Origin: Burkholderiales bacterium
Lineage (GTDB): Bacteria > Pseudomonadota > Gammaproteobacteria > Burkholderiales > Burkholderiaceae_C
DNA length: 64,000 nucleotides
Direction of reading: 5' to 3'
Assembly (NCBI GenBank): GCA_016213205.1
Contig: JACRAZ010000063.1
Span: 1-64,000 of the forward strand
The notes under the pieces were generated by a model, which made no database searches, had not been told where the DNA came from, and was given only the letters and a program-made list of their open reading frames with translations. Numbering within the stretch: the first letter of the stretch is position 1; every line of letters begins with the position of its first letter. Positions 20,725-37,000 of this stretch are shown piece by piece. Made by a program: the position numbers and the translations under genes.

Positions 20725-21171
20725 ATGAAGTTCACGCTGAAACCCACCGAACCGCTGCCCGCCCACGACGACCCGCGCTACCCGGTGCGCAAGTCCGACG
20801 CCGAGTGGCGCGCCCAGCTCGACCCGATGCAGTACCAGGTGGCGCGTCACGCCGCGACCGAACGGCCCTTCACCGGCCAGTACTGGGACCACTGGGTTGA
20901 CGGCGCCTACCGCTGCATCGGCTGCGGCCAGGTGCTGTTCGAGTCCGATGCCAAGTTCGACGCCGGTTGCGGCTGGCCAAGCTGGTGGCGCGAGATCGAG
21001 CCCGGCCGCATCGAGCGCCTGGCCGACCACAGCCATGGCATGACACGCGTGGAGGTGCGCTGCGCGCAATGCGGCACCCACCTCGGCCACGTGTTCGACG
21101 ATGGTCCCGAGCCCAGCGGCGAGCGCTACTGCATCAATTCCGCCGCGATCGACTTCGTGCCGCGGGGGTGA
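20725..21171 (+). CDS. msrB: Peptide-methionine (R)-S-oxide reductase MsrB
   Basis: A 148-residue MsrB. Zinc-binding pairs are CIGC (64, 67) and CAQC (113, 116); the catalytic Cys136 is in [10 protein letters not shown], and GCGWPSW is the substrate-site motif. It reduces the R-epimer of methionine sulfoxide in proteins. No signal peptide is present, so it acts in the cytoplasm. The ATG at 20725 gives the usual N-terminus. It starts a plus-strand run with yciB and bolA. The 242-base region between it and the divergent ligase gene shows no clear promoter motif. Confidence 0.95.
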   Translation: MKFTLKPTEPLPAHDDPRYPVRKSDAEWRAQLDPMQYQVARHAATERPFTGQYWDHWVDGAYRCIGCGQVLFESDAKFDAGCGWPSWWREIEPGRIERLADHSHGMTRVEVRCAQCGTHLGHVFDDGPEPSGERYCINSAAIDFVPRG

Positions 21172-21208
21172 ACACGCCCGCTGCGCGGCGCACTACACTG
21201 CGCGCCGG

Positions 21209-21862
21209 ATGAAACTGCTGCTCGACTTCCTGCCGATCCTGCTGTTCTTCGGCACCTTCAAGTACGCCGAGGCCCACAAGGCCTGGGCGAGCGAATTCGC
21301 CACCGCGCACTTCGGCTTCCTGGTCGCAGGCGGCAAGGTGGGCCCCGACGAGGGCCCGGTGATGCTGGCCACCGTGGTGGTCATCGTCGCCACACTGGCC
21401 CAGGTGGCTTGGCTCAAGCTGCGCGGCCGGAAGGTCGACTTCATGCTGTGGGTCAGCCTGGTGCTGGTGGTGGTGCTGGGCGGCCTGACGATCTGGTTCC
21501 ACAGCGAGACCTTCATCAAGTGGAAGCCCAGTGGCCTGTACTGGGCCATGGGCCTGACCTTCTGGATCAGCCAGGCGGTGTTCGATCGCAACCTGCTGCG
21601 CATGATGCTCGGCGAGCAGCTGCAGTTGCCCGACGCGGTGTGGCGACGCCTCAATTTCGCCTGGATCGCCTTCTTCGGCATGATGGGCCTGCTCAACCTC
21701 TGGGTGGCCTACAGCTTCACCACCGACGTGTGGGTGAACTTCAAGCTCTTCGGCGGCCTGGGCCTGATGCTCGCGTTCACGGTGGCGCAGGGCCTGTACC
21801 TCGGCAAGTACATCGAGGACGCGCCCGCGACCGACGCCCCCGACAAGGAGCCCCGCGCGTGA
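21209..21862 (+). CDS. yciB: Septation protein A / YciB-type inner membrane protein
   Basis: A 217-residue protein with five or six hydrophobic helices. It opens with KLLLDFLPILLFFGTFKYA, the diagnostic YciB/IspZ start, and contains KWKPSGLYWAMGLTFWISQ and RRLNFAWIAFFGMMGLLNLWVA, both typical. Family members affect cell-envelope shape and septation. It is 37 bases after msrB and overlaps bolA by 4 bases. Confidence 0.93.
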   Translation: MKLLLDFLPILLFFGTFKYAEAHKAWASEFATAHFGFLVAGGKVGPDEGPVMLATVVVIVATLAQVAWLKLRGRKVDFMLWVSLVLVVVLGGLTIWFHSETFIKWKPSGLYWAMGLTFWISQAVFDRNLLRMMLGEQLQLPDAVWRRLNFAWIAFFGMMGLLNLWVAYSFTTDVWVNFKLFGGLGLMLAFTVAQGLYLGKYIEDAPATDAPDKEPRA

Positions 21863-22131
21863 CGCATGTGACCGCGGACCAGGTCGAACACGTGCTGCGG
21901 CAGGCGATCTCGCCGCTGCACAGCCTGGAAGTCATCGACGACAGCCACCTGCACGCCGGCCACGCCGGCGCACGCGAGGGCTCGCACCTGCGGGTGCGCA
22001 TCGTCAGCCCCTGCATGGCCGGCCTGAGCCGCGTGGCGCGACATCGCCTCGTGTATGATGCCCTGCGCCGGGTGATCCCCCAGGGCATCCATGCGCTGGC
22101 CATCGAGGCCCGCGCCCCGGACGAGGCCTGA
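21859..22131 (+). CDS. bolA: BolA family protein
   Basis: A 90-residue protein. The motifs EVIDDSHLHAGH and FKG-like VSPCMAGLSRVARHRLVYDAL match BolA, including the His residues used with monothiol glutaredoxins for Fe-S handling. Start is GTG at 21859, overlapping the yciB stop (GTGA), so the two are coupled; a second in-frame GTG lies three codons later. BolA proteins act in iron-sulfur and stress physiology. Confidence 0.9.
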   Translation: MTHVTADQVEHVLRQAISPLHSLEVIDDSHLHAGHAGAREGSHLRVRIVSPCMAGLSRVARHRLVYDALRRVIPQGIHALAIEARAPDEA

Positions 22132-22223
22132 CGAGGCCCCCTTCCCACCCGCCCGGCAGGATTGAACCTTTCCCAGCAGCCCGGTTCCGAGGCTGATCCA
22201 CCCCCCGAAAGACGCTCATCGCC

Positions 22224-23036
22224 ATGATCCGCAAGACCTCTGCCGCGCGCGCGGCTGTTGCCCTCGCTGTTGCCGCCTTGATGTTGCCGTTGGCCGTGCA
22301 GGCCCAGAACATCGCCATCGTCAACGGCAAGGCGGTGCCGAAGGCGCGCCTGACGCTGCTGGTGGAACAAGCCAAGCGGGCAGGCCAGCAGGTCACGCCG
22401 GACCTGGAAGCCCAGGCCAAGGACCAGGTCGTGCTGCGCGAGATCTTCGCCCAGGAGGCCGAGAAGCGCGGCATCGCCGCCAGCGCCGACTACAAGGCCC
22501 AGATGGAACTGGCGCGCCAGAGCATCCTGATCCGCGAGATGTTCGAGGACTTCAAAAAGAAGAACCCGGTCACCGACGCCGAGGCCAAGGCCGAGTACGA
22601 CAAGTTCAAGGCGCAGGCCACCGGCAGTGAATACCGCGCCAGCCACATCCTGGTCGAGGGCGAGGAAGAAGCCAAGGCCCTGATCGCGCAGATCAAGGGC
22701 GGCGCCAAGTTCGAAGACCTGGCCAAGGCCAAGTCCAAGGACCCGGGCTCCGGCGCGAACGGGGGTGACCTCGACTTCGCCAAGGCCGAGAACTACGTGC
22801 CCGAGTTCAGCAAGGCCATGACCGCGCTGAAGAAGGGCGAGATGACCGAAACCCCGGTGAAGAGCCAGTTCGGCTGGCACATCATCCGCCTGGACGACAC
22901 GCGCGAAGCGCAGTTCCCCGATTTCGACGCGGTGAAGCCGCAGATCCAGCAGCGCCTGGGCCAGATGAAGCTGCAGAAGTTCCAGGAAGACCTGCGCAAG
23001 TCCGCGAAGACCGACTACAAGTTCGCCGGCCAGTGA
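22224..23036 (+). CDS. Periplasmic parvulin-type peptidyl-prolyl isomerase
   Basis: A 270-residue protein with a clear signal peptide (residues 1-27, ending AVQAQ). After an N-terminal SurA-N-like helical part, the parvulin domain spans about residues 130-230: YRASHILVEGEEEA, LAKAKSKDPGSGANGGDLDF and VKSQFGWHIIRLDD. It should assist folding of outer-membrane or secreted proteins by proline isomerisation. It follows bolA by 92 bases, with its own site upstream of the ATG. A strong hairpin follows the stop. Confidence 0.93.
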   Translation: MIRKTSAARAAVALAVAALMLPLAVQAQNIAIVNGKAVPKARLTLLVEQAKRAGQQVTPDLEAQAKDQVVLREIFAQEAEKRGIAASADYKAQMELARQSILIREMFEDFKKKNPVTDAEAKAEYDKFKAQATGSEYRASHILVEGEEEAKALIAQIKGGAKFEDLAKAKSKDPGSGANGGDLDFAKAENYVPEFSKAMTALKKGEMTETPVKSQFGWHIIRLDDTREAQFPDFDAVKPQIQQRLGQMKLQKFQEDLRKSAKTDYKFAGQ

Positions 23037-23072
23037 GCCCCGGCCGCCTGGCGGCCGCCCCCGAGGGGCTGA

Positions 23073-23106
23073 CCAAACCCGACCGGGCAACCCGGATCGG
23101 GTTTGG
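23073..23106. terminator. Strong hairpin between convergent genes
   Basis: Bases 23073-23087 pair with 23091-23106 in a 15-bp stem with a single bulged base and a CAA loop. The arms start CCAAACCCGA and end TCGGGTTTGG. It lies between the stop of the isomerase gene (23036) and the stop of the convergent ABC gene (23187), so it could terminate both. No long T run is present. Confidence 0.55.
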
Positions 23107-23186
23107 CGCTTCGACTGGCAACGCGCTCCCCTGGCCGCTGCGCGGCCTGTCCCCTGCCGGGGCCTAACGCACCCTTCGGTGCGACA

Positions 23187-23858
23187 TCAGCTGACCACCC
23201 TGCCCGCCTCGATGTGCAGCTGACGGTCGCAGCGCGCGGCGATGCTGCGGTCGTGCGTCACCAGCACCAGCGTCGTGCCGGATTCGCGGTTCATCGCGAA
23301 CATCAGCTCCATCACACGCTCGCCGGTGGCGAAGTCCAGGCTGCCGGTGGGTTCGTCGGCCAACAGCACCGCGGGCTCCACCACGAAGGCGCGCGCCAGC
23401 GCCACGCGCTGCTGCTCGCCGCCTGAGAGCGTGCGCGGGTAGTGGTTCAGGCGCTCGCCCAGCCCCACCCGGCGCAGCATCTCGGCGGCCTTGGCCCGCG
23501 CATCACCCCGGCCCAGCAGCTCCAGCGGCAGCATCACGTTCTCCAGTGCGCTCAGGTGGCCCAGCAACTGGAAGCTCTGGAACACGAAGCCGAGCTTGCG
23601 CGCGCGCAACGCGGCCCGCGCGTCTTCGTCCAGCGCGAACAGGTCGGTGCCGGCCAGCCGCACCGTGCCCAGCGTGGGCAGGTCGAGCCCGGCGATGATC
23701 GCCAGCAAGGTGCTCTTGCCCGAGCCCGAGGCCCCGACGATCGCGGTGGATTCCCTCGGCCGCAGCACGAAATCGATGTCGTGGAGAATCGTGAGCGTGC
23801 CAGTGGAATCGCTCACTTGGCGGGTGACATGTTCAACGGCAATGATGGGGTCGGTCAT
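23187..23858 (-). CDS. ABC transporter ATP-binding protein, YbbA/LolD-like
   Basis: A 223-residue ABC ATPase of the MacB/LolD class: Walker A GASGSGKST, Q-loop FQSFQLLGHLSALENVMLPL, signature LSGGEQQRVALARA and LLADEPTGSLD. In many proteobacteria this gene (ybbA) stands divergently beside tesA and is followed by the permease ybbP. Here the tesA partner is present but no permease follows: downstream is only a hairpin and a convergent gene. The ATG at 23858 overlaps the tesA ATG on the other strand. It may use a permease encoded elsewhere. Confidence 0.9.
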   Translation of the reverse strand: MTDPIIAVEHVTRQVSDSTGTLTILHDIDFVLRPRESTAIVGASGSGKSTLLAIIAGLDLPTLGTVRLAGTDLFALDEDARAALRARKLGFVFQSFQLLGHLSALENVMLPLELLGRGDARAKAAEMLRRVGLGERLNHYPRTLSGGEQQRVALARAFVVEPAVLLADEPTGSLDFATGERVMELMFAMNRESGTTLVLVTHDRSIAARCDRQLHIEAGRVVS

Positions 23859-24525
23859 GAATGATGTGGGCACGCGAGGCCGCTCGCGTCGAGCCGGGTT
23901 GCTGCACTGTAGCGTGGCGCTGCTGGCCCTGTTCGCCGCCCCGTTGCTCGCCGCCGCTGCGCCGACGCGTGTGGTGCTGGTGCTGGGCGACAGCCTCTCG
24001 GCCGAATACGGGCTGGCCCGCGGCTCCGGCTGGGTGGCACTGCTGGAAAAACGCCTGGCCGCGGAGAAGATCGCCGCCAGCGTGGTCAATGCCAGCATCA
24101 GCGGCGACACCACCTCGGGTGGCCGCTCGCGCCTGCCCTCCCTGCTGAAGCAGCACCGGCCCACGCACGTGGTGATCGAACTCGGCGGCAACGATGCGCT
24201 GCGCGGGTTGCCGCTGTCGATGACACGTGACAACCTCGAGGCCATGGCCCGCGAGGCCAAGGCCGCCGGGGCGAAGGTGATGCTGGTGGGCATGCAGGTG
24301 CCGCCCAACTACGGCGCCCGCTACACCCAGGACTTCTCGGCACTGTTCGCCACCGTGGCCCGCGCCGAGGGCGCCCCGCTGGTGCCCTTCCTGCTGGCCG
24401 GCGTGGCCGATGCGCCGCAGGCCGAGCGATTGTTCCAGCCCGACCGCATCCATCCCACGGCCGCCGCGCACCCCACGCTGCTGGCCAATGTCTGGCCGGT
24501 GCTCAAGCCCTGGCTGCTGCGCTGA
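23857..24525 (+). CDS. tesA: Secreted GDSL arylesterase/lysophospholipase TesA-like
   Basis: A 222-residue protein. After a basic start, residues 17-34 form a signal peptide ending LLAAAAP. SGNH blocks: GDSLS (Ser), ISGDTTSGG (Gly), ELGGNDALRG (Asn) and DRIHPT (Asp, His). It hydrolyses acyl-CoA, lysophospholipid or aryl esters in the periplasm. Its start codon overlaps the divergent ybbA-like start at CATG, 23856-23859, so each promoter must lie inside the other gene. A later start is possible but would remove the basic region of the signal. Confidence 0.92.
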   Translation: MNDVGTRGRSRRAGLLHCSVALLALFAAPLLAAAAPTRVVLVLGDSLSAEYGLARGSGWVALLEKRLAAEKIAASVVNASISGDTTSGGRSRLPSLLKQHRPTHVVIELGGNDALRGLPLSMTRDNLEAMAREAKAAGAKVMLVGMQVPPNYGARYTQDFSALFATVARAEGAPLVPFLLAGVADAPQAERLFQPDRIHPTAAAHPTLLANVWPVLKPWLLR

Positions 24526-24682
24526 CGCCTGCCCGCCAGCGCCTGCAATCCCCGGGCGGCACGCCCGCCCCCGGTTCGGATCGGCCGCTGGCGGCGGCCG
24601 CACCGGCCGTGCAATCGATCACGAAGCCTTGTCGGGGCGTCTGGATGCCCATGCCACTGCCGCTCCGATGGCGTGGCATCAC

Positions 24683-24690
24683 GCCGATAG
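24683..24690 (+). promoter_or_regulatory. Possible sigma-28 (FliA) -10 element
   Basis: GCCGATAG matches the flagellar sigma-28 -10 consensus GCCGATAA at seven of eight bases and lies 63 bases before the chemoreceptor start. The expected -35 position (24664) reads TCCGATGG, a poor match to TAAAGTTT, so the call is weak. The rest of the 228-base gap (24526-24753) shows nothing else. Confidence 0.3.
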
Positions 24691-24753
24691 CCTTCAGACC
24701 GCCGGCCAGGCCATCGCATGGTGAGCCGGCTCACATCCGTCAGGGAAGGATCG

Positions 24754-26283
24754 ATGATGAAGGACACGCTACATGCGCGGCTGCTGGCCGCCTTCGCCGC
24801 CGTGGTCGGCCTGATCGTGCTGGCGGCCGCCACGGCCGGCTGGTTCACGCTGAAGACCCAGCGCGACCTGCGCAGCCAGAACGGCGCAACCCTCGGCGCG
24901 GCCGAGTTGCTGAAGGCCAACAACGCACTCTGGCAGCTGCGCTACAACCTGGCCATGGCCGCAACGGCCGACGAGGCGGCGGTGCGCCGCGCCGCTGGCG
25001 AAGAGCAGGCGCTGTTCAAGACCATCCACGCCGCGCTCGATGCCTATGCCGCCACCGGACCCTCGCCGGAGGAGACGGCCAGTCTCGCCAAGCTGCGCGA
25101 GGCCGTGCGCCACTACGCCGAAGTCCGGCCGCAGTGGTACGAGCTGCGGCTCAAGGGTGACGATGAGGCCACGCGCAGCTATCGCGCGAAACACACGACA
25201 CCCACCGGCGCCGCGCTGGTGAAGGCCTTCGACGCGCACGTGGCGCTGCAGGCCGGCGCGGCGGCACGGGCGCATGCCCAGCTCGACCAGGGCGCGACCA
25301 CCGTGCGGGCGGTGGTGCTCGGCGTCTGTGCGCTGGCGATGGGCGTGACGCTCTGGCTCGCGCGCTGGATCGTGCGGGTGCTCACCGGCCCGGTGGCGCG
25401 CGCCACCGCGCTGGCGCACAGCATCGCGCATGGCACGCTGTCGAACGAGGTGCACGTGGAAGGCGGGCCGATGGATGCCTTGCTGAGCGCGCTGCGCGAC
25501 ATGCAGGCCAGCCTGGCCCGCACCGTGCACTCGGTGCGCAGCCACGCCGAGCAGGTGGCCGACACGGGGGCCCGCATCGCCCACGACAACGAGGCGCTGA
25601 ACCAGCACACCCAGCAGCAGTCCGGCGCCCTGGGCGACACCGCCGAATCAATGCGCCACCTGGGCGACACCGTGCGCCGCAATGCCGATCATGCGAACCA
25701 GGCCAACCAGCTGGCCCAAGGTGCGGCCAGCGTCGCGCAGCGGGGCGGCGCGGTGGTGGCGCAGGTGGTCGACACGATGAAGGGCATCAACGAGAGCTCC
25801 AAGCGCATCGCCGACATCATCGGCGTGATCGACGGCATCGCGTTCCAGACCAACATCCTGGCGCTCAACGCCGCCGTGGAAGCCGCCCGTGCCGGCGAGC
25901 AGGGCCGCGGTTTCGCGGTGGTGGCCGGCGAGGTGCGCACGCTGGCCCAGCGCAGCGCCGAGGCCGCACGCGAGATCAAGGGCCTGATCGCCGCCAACGT
26001 CGAACGTGTGACGCATGGCAGCACGCTGGTCAGCGAGGCCGGCGCCACGATGGGCGAGGTGGTGCAGTCGATCGGCCGGGTGACGGCGATCGTGGCCGAC
26101 ATCAGCCAGGCCAGCGGCGAGCAGAGCGCCGGCGTGGCCCAGGTCGGCCAGGCCGTGGCTCGCATGGACGAATCGACCCGGCAGAACGCCGCACTGGTGT
26201 CGCGCAGCAGCACCGAGGCCGACGGCCTGAAGCACCAGGCCGGCGAGCTGGTGCAGGCGATGGCGGTCTTCCGGCTGAGCTGA
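24754..26283 (+). CDS. Methyl-accepting chemotaxis protein
   Basis: A 509-residue chemoreceptor. TM1 is about residues 8-29; a four-helix-bundle type periplasmic domain follows to about 180; TM2 is at about 185-205, then HAMP. The cytoplasmic tip IDGIAFQTNILALNAAVEAA with EQGRGFAVVA is the conserved CheA/CheW contact. The C-terminus ends FRLS with no CheR-tethering pentapeptide. It starts at ATG ATG (24754 or 24757) after AGGGAAGGA; spacing slightly favours 24757. Ligand unknown; no che genes are in the window. Confidence 0.93.
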   Translation: MMKDTLHARLLAAFAAVVGLIVLAAATAGWFTLKTQRDLRSQNGATLGAAELLKANNALWQLRYNLAMAATADEAAVRRAAGEEQALFKTIHAALDAYAATGPSPEETASLAKLREAVRHYAEVRPQWYELRLKGDDEATRSYRAKHTTPTGAALVKAFDAHVALQAGAAARAHAQLDQGATTVRAVVLGVCALAMGVTLWLARWIVRVLTGPVARATALAHSIAHGTLSNEVHVEGGPMDALLSALRDMQASLARTVHSVRSHAEQVADTGARIAHDNEALNQHTQQQSGALGDTAESMRHLGDTVRRNADHANQANQLAQGAASVAQRGGAVVAQVVDTMKGINESSKRIADIIGVIDGIAFQTNILALNAAVEAARAGEQGRGFAVVAGEVRTLAQRSAEAAREIKGLIAANVERVTHGSTLVSEAGATMGEVVQSIGRVTAIVADISQASGEQSAGVAQVGQAVARMDESTRQNAALVSRSSTEADGLKHQAGELVQAMAVFRLS

Positions 26284-26317
26284 CGCCGCGCCGCCACGCC
26301 CCGGCCGCAGCGGCGAT

Positions 26318-26857
26318 TCAGTCGTCGCCGGCGCCGGCGTCCAGGCCCGGGAACAGCACGCTGGTGAAGCCCAGCTTGCGCAGATCGGTCATGCGGGTGG
26401 GGTAGAGCCGTCCGATCAGGTGGTCGCACTCGTGCTGCACCACGCGGGCGTGGAAGCCCTCGGCCTCGCGCTCGATCGGGCGGCCCTTCTCGTCGAAGCC
26501 GCGGTAGCGGATGCGCGCATGCCGCGGCACCACGCCGCGCAGGCCGGGCACCGAGAGGCAGCCCTCCCAGCCCTCTTCCATCGCCTCGGTCAGCGCCGTG
26601 ATCTCGGGGTTGATCAGCACGGTCATCGGCACCGGCGGCGCATCCGGGTAGCGCTGGTTGCGCTCGAACCCGAAGATCACGACCTGCAGGTCGACGCCGA
26701 TCTGGGGCGCCGCCAAGCCGGCACCATTGGCGGCCACCATGGTCTCCAGCATGTCGGCCACCAGGGCCTGCAGCTCGGGGGTGTCGAAGGCGCGCACCGG
26801 CTGCGCCACGCGCAGCAGGCGGTCGTCGCCCATCTTCAGGATTTCGCGAACCGGCAT
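26318..26857 (-). CDS. def: Peptide deformylase
   Basis: A 179-residue deformylase with all three motifs: [10 protein letters not shown] (45-54), EGCLS (98-102, metal ligand Cys100) and HECDH (142-146, two His ligands and the catalytic Glu). It removes the formyl group from new N-termini. It is the last gene of the ligA-permease-def run, 15 bases after the permease gene, rather than next to fmt as is common, so it may be a second copy. It ends in an acidic AGAGDD tail. Confidence 0.94.
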   Translation of the reverse strand: MPVREILKMGDDRLLRVAQPVRAFDTPELQALVADMLETMVAANGAGLAAPQIGVDLQVVIFGFERNQRYPDAPPVPMTVLINPEITALTEAMEEGWEGCLSVPGLRGVVPRHARIRYRGFDEKGRPIEREAEGFHARVVQHECDHLIGRLYPTRMTDLRKLGFTSVLFPGLDAGAGDD

Positions 26858-26872
26858 GCAATGCTCCGGGGG

Positions 26873-32899
<6,027 letters not shown>

Positions 32900-32935
32900 G
32901 GTGGGCACCGCGGCGACGCGGGGCCGCCGGCGCCC

Positions 32936-33985
32936 TCAGCTGAACAGCCGGCGTGCGGCCGTGGATCCGGCGGCCAGGTCGCGCGCCTCGAGGGCGCGGT
33001 ACAGCGTCTGCAGGTCGGTGCCGATGGACGCGAACGCATGCAGCGTGATCGGGTGGCCCTGGTCGTCCACCATCGTCGCGTCCATGTCGGCGGCCAGGTT
33101 GCGCGCCGCCTCGTGCCAGGCCGGGAAAGGCTCGGCGGCCTCGGGCGTCTGCGGCACGTCCAGCGACAGCGTCACCTGCCGCACCGCCGCGATGTGGGGG
33201 TCTTCGGCCAGCGCGGCCTGCGCGTCGAAGGCCAGCACCAGCGACGGCGGGGCGCCTTCGTCGGGCGAGGGCATCACCAGCCGACCGGGCAGCACGCCGG
33301 GCACGAAGCCCCGGCGGCCGGCGCACTGCTGAAGGTAGCCCACCGACCAGGCGGCCCCGTTGGCCCGCAAGGTGACGGCCAGTTGCGCGTCGTGTTCGCC
33401 GGCAAAGGCATCGAGCTCGCGCGCGCGGCTGACCACATCGATCATGTCGGGCACCTCGACCATGCCGCCCACGCCCTCGGCAAAGCCTTGCAGCTTCTGC
33501 ACGAACTCGGAGAACTCGATCTGGTTCAGCGCCCCGCTGCGGTTGGCCATCTGCACGCCGGCCTGGAACTCGCCGTAGTGCTGGCCGCTGGCCGGCAGCT
33601 CCCAGTCGCCGGTCTCGGCGTTCAGGCCTTCGATCAGGAAGGGCTTGGTCCCCGCCCGGCGCGAGGGCGGCAGGTGCGTCAGCGCCAGTTCGCCGGTGAC
33701 CGGGGCTTCCAACGTGATCGGCGCGATCGCGTCGATCAGCGGGTCCAGCCGTGCGCTGGGCCGGCGTGGCATCACGCTGCGCAGTTCGGCATTCGAGGCC
33801 GCCTCGGCCACCGCCGGCGTCTCGGCGCCCAGCACCGGGTCGACACGGTCGCCCTCGGCCAGGGCCTCCGGCTGCCGGGGGCTGGCCCGGCGTGCGCTCC
33901 ATGCGCCATGGGCCACCACCGCGGCAAGCACCAGGCCGCCCAGCACGGCGAGCGCGGCCATCAGGCTCACGGAAGGGTCCTCCAC
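32936..33985 (-). CDS. zipA: Cell division protein ZipA
   Basis: A 349-residue protein with one N-terminal membrane helix (about residues 8-28), a Pro/Ala-rich linker, and a C-terminal FtsZ-binding domain with repeated beta strands; NRSGALNQIEFSEFV, VPDMIDVVSRAREL and FLEV-like end regions fit the ZipA C domain. The bitopic layout and the position directly after smc support zipA. Start is GTG at 33985; an in-frame GTG five codons later is an alternative. It would tether FtsZ to the inner membrane during division. Confidence 0.88.
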   Translation of the reverse strand: MEDPSVSLMAALAVLGGLVLAAVVAHGAWSARRASPRQPEALAEGDRVDPVLGAETPAVAEAASNAELRSVMPRRPSARLDPLIDAIAPITLEAPVTGELALTHLPPSRRAGTKPFLIEGLNAETGDWELPASGQHYGEFQAGVQMANRSGALNQIEFSEFVQKLQGFAEGVGGMVEVPDMIDVVSRARELDAFAGEHDAQLAVTLRANGAAWSVGYLQQCAGRRGFVPGVLPGRLVMPSPDEGAPPSLVLAFDAQAALAEDPHIAAVRQVTLSLDVPQTPEAAEPFPAWHEAARNLAADMDATMVDDQGHPITLHAFASIGTDLQTLYRALEARDLAAGSTAARRLFS

Positions 33986-34028
33986 ACGGCGTGCCTCCGG
34001 GTTGGCGCTGGCGGGCGGCCCGGCGCGG

Positions 34029-37000
34029 TCATGCGGCCTCGGCCATGCTGATCGCGGCCTCCATGTCCACGGCCACGATGCGCGAGACGCCCTGCTCCTG
34101 CATCGTCACGCCGATCAACTGCTCGGCCATCTCCATCGCGATCTTGTTGTGGCTGATGAACAGGAACTGCGTGCCCTTGTGGCTCATCTCGGCCACCAGC
34201 TTCGAATAGCGTTCGGTGTTCGCGTCGTCCAGCGGCGCGTCCACCTCGTCGAGCAGGCAGAACGGCGCCGGGTTCAGCAGGAAGATCGCGAACACCAGCG
34301 CGATGGCAGTGAGCGCCTTCTCCCCGCCCGAGAGCAGGTGGATCGTGGAGTTCTTCTTGCCCGGCGGCTGGGCCATCACCTGCACGCCGGCGTCGAGGAT
34401 CTCGTCACCCGTCATCACGAGCTTGGCCGTGCCGCCGCCGAACAGGCTGGGGAACATGCGGCCGAACTGTTCGTTGACCTGGTTGAAGGTCTTGGCCAGC
34501 AGGTCGCGTGTCTCGAGGTCGATCTTGTGGATCGCATCTTCCAGTGTGTTGATGGCCTCGTTCAGGTCGGCGTTCTGCGCGTCGAGGAAGCCCTTGCGTT
34601 CGCGTGCCGCGGTGAGCTCGTCCAGCGCGGCGAGGTTCACCGCGCCCAGCGCGGCGATCTCGCGGTTGATGCGGTCGATCTCGCCCTGCAGGCCCCAGAG
34701 CTTGACGTTGTTGGCCTCCACGTCGGCGGCCAGCACGTCCAGGTCCACCTGCGCGGCGGTGAGCTGCTCGAGGTACTGCGCACCGCCCAGCTGCGCGGCC
34801 TGGGCTTCGAGCTGCAGCTTGGTGATCTTCTCGCGCAGCGGGTCGAGGCTGCGCTCGAAGCTCAAACGCTGCTCGTCGGCCTGGCGCAGCTTGGCCGCGA
34901 GGTCGTCGTACTCGCTGCGCTGCGCGGCCAGGGCCTGCTCGCGCTCGAGCTTGAGCGCGAGCGCCGTCTGCAGGCCGGCCTGGGCCGCGGCGTCGTTCAA
35001 GGAGCCGAGTTCGAGTTCGAGCTGCTCGCCGGCCTGCGCATTGCTGACCGACTGCTGCTGCGCCGTCTCGATGGCGCGCTGCAGCTCGCCGCGCCGCGCG
35101 GCCAGCGCGCGCGCCTGGAACTGCGATTCCTGGGCCTGGCGCTCCAGCGCACGCAACTGCTCGCGCGCATCGGACAGGCGGCGCTCGGCGGCGATCACCG
35201 CTTCTTCCAGCTCGGCGTGGCGCTCCTGCGTGTTCGCGAGCTGCATGTCCAGCTCCTCGAAGCGGGCTTCGCCGGTGGCGCGCCGCTCTTCCAGGCCCTC
35301 GAGCTGGGCGTCGATCTCGGCCAGTTCCTCGTCGAGCTGGCCGCGGCGCAGGCTGGTGGCCTCGGCCTGCTGGCCGAGGCGCAACAGTTCCACGTGCAGC
35401 TGGTGGGCCCGGGTCTGCGTTTCGCCGGCCTCGCGCCGGGCACCAACCAGGCGCTGCGCCACGTCGGTGTAGGCGGCCTCCAGGCGCACCAGCGCGCTCT
35501 TGGCTTCCTCGGCGATCAGGGATTGCGCGCGCAGCTGGCGCTCCAGGTTCTCGATCTCCTGTGCCCGCGCGAGCATGCCGGCCTGTTCGGAATCGGGGGC
35601 GTAAAAGCTCACCGAATACTGGCTCACCGCGTGGCCTTCGCGGGTCATGATGATCTCGCCGTGGGTGAGCTTGCCTCGGTTGGCCAGTGCCTCGTCGATG
35701 CTGGCGGCGGTGTAGACGCCTTCGAGCCAGTCGTTCAGCAGGGCCTTCAGGCCCGCGTCGCCCAGCCGCAGCAGGTCGGACAGGCGCGACAGCGTCTGGT
35801 GCGTGTTGCTGATGGCCGCCTGCGGCGGCGTGTAGAAGGCCAGCTTGGCCGGCGGCGGGTCGGCCGCGAAGGCGCGCACGGTCTCGACGCGGCCCACCTC
35901 CAGCGCGTTGAGCCGCTCGCGCAAGGCCGATTCGAGCGCGGTTTCCCAGCCGTTGTCGATGTGCACCCGCGTCCACAGGCCTTGCAGGCTGTCCAGCCCG
36001 TGCGTGGCGAGCCAGGGCTTGAGCTTGCCCTCGGTCTGCACCTTCTCCTGCAGCGCACGCAGCGCGGCCAGCCGGGCCCCGATGTCGGCCTGCTTGCCGG
36101 CTTCGGCATTCACCGCGTCCTGCTGCGCGCGGCGTTGTTCGTCCAGCGTGGGCGCCTGCTCCTGCAGCTCGTGCAGCCGGGCTTCCGCCAGGTCCTTGGC
36201 CTCGTCGGCGGCGGCGGTCTGGGTGCGCAGCTCGTTCAGGCGCTGCAGGTCGGGCGCGGCCAGGGTCTTGGCCTCGGTGGCCAGGCGCTCGCGCCGCGCC
36301 CGCAGCTGACGCGACTGTTCGTCGATGTTGCGGCTGTCGGCGGCCAGCACCTGGATCTGCTGCTGCACCTCGTTGACCTTGCTGCGCTGCTCGTTGGCGC
36401 GGCCTTGCGCACTGCGCACCGCGTCCTCGGTGTCGGGCAGGCGCATGGCTTCTTCCTCGGCCTGCGCGGCCAGCAGCTCGGCCTGTTCCTCGGCGGCGGC
36501 AATCTGCTCGGCAATCGTTTCCTGCTCGCCTTCGGCCTGGGCCCGGCGCTCGTCCCACTGCGCCGTCTGCGCCTGCAGCTCGGCCAGGCGCTGCTGCACG
36601 CGCTGGCGGCCCTCCACCACGTAGCGGATGCGCTCTTCGAGCCGGCTCACCTCGAGCGCGGCCTCGGCCAGCGAGCCTTGCGCGGTGTGCAGCTTGTCGC
36701 TGGCGGCGTAGTGGGCCTGGCGCACGGTTTCGAGCTCGGCCTCCACGTGGCGCAGTTCGGCCAGGCGCGCTTCGAGTGCATTGGTGGCTTCCAGCACCGC
36801 GCGCTTCACGCGTTCTTCCTCGCCTGCCGCGTCACGCTGCTTCAGGAACCACAGGTAGTGCAGCTTGCGCGTGCCCTCTTCCTGCAGCGCACGGTACTGG
36901 CTGGCCACGGCGGCCTGCTGTTCGAGCTTGTCGAGGTTGGCGTTCAGCTCGCGCAGGATGTCTTCCACCCGCGTGAGGTTCTCGCGCGTATCCTTCAGCC

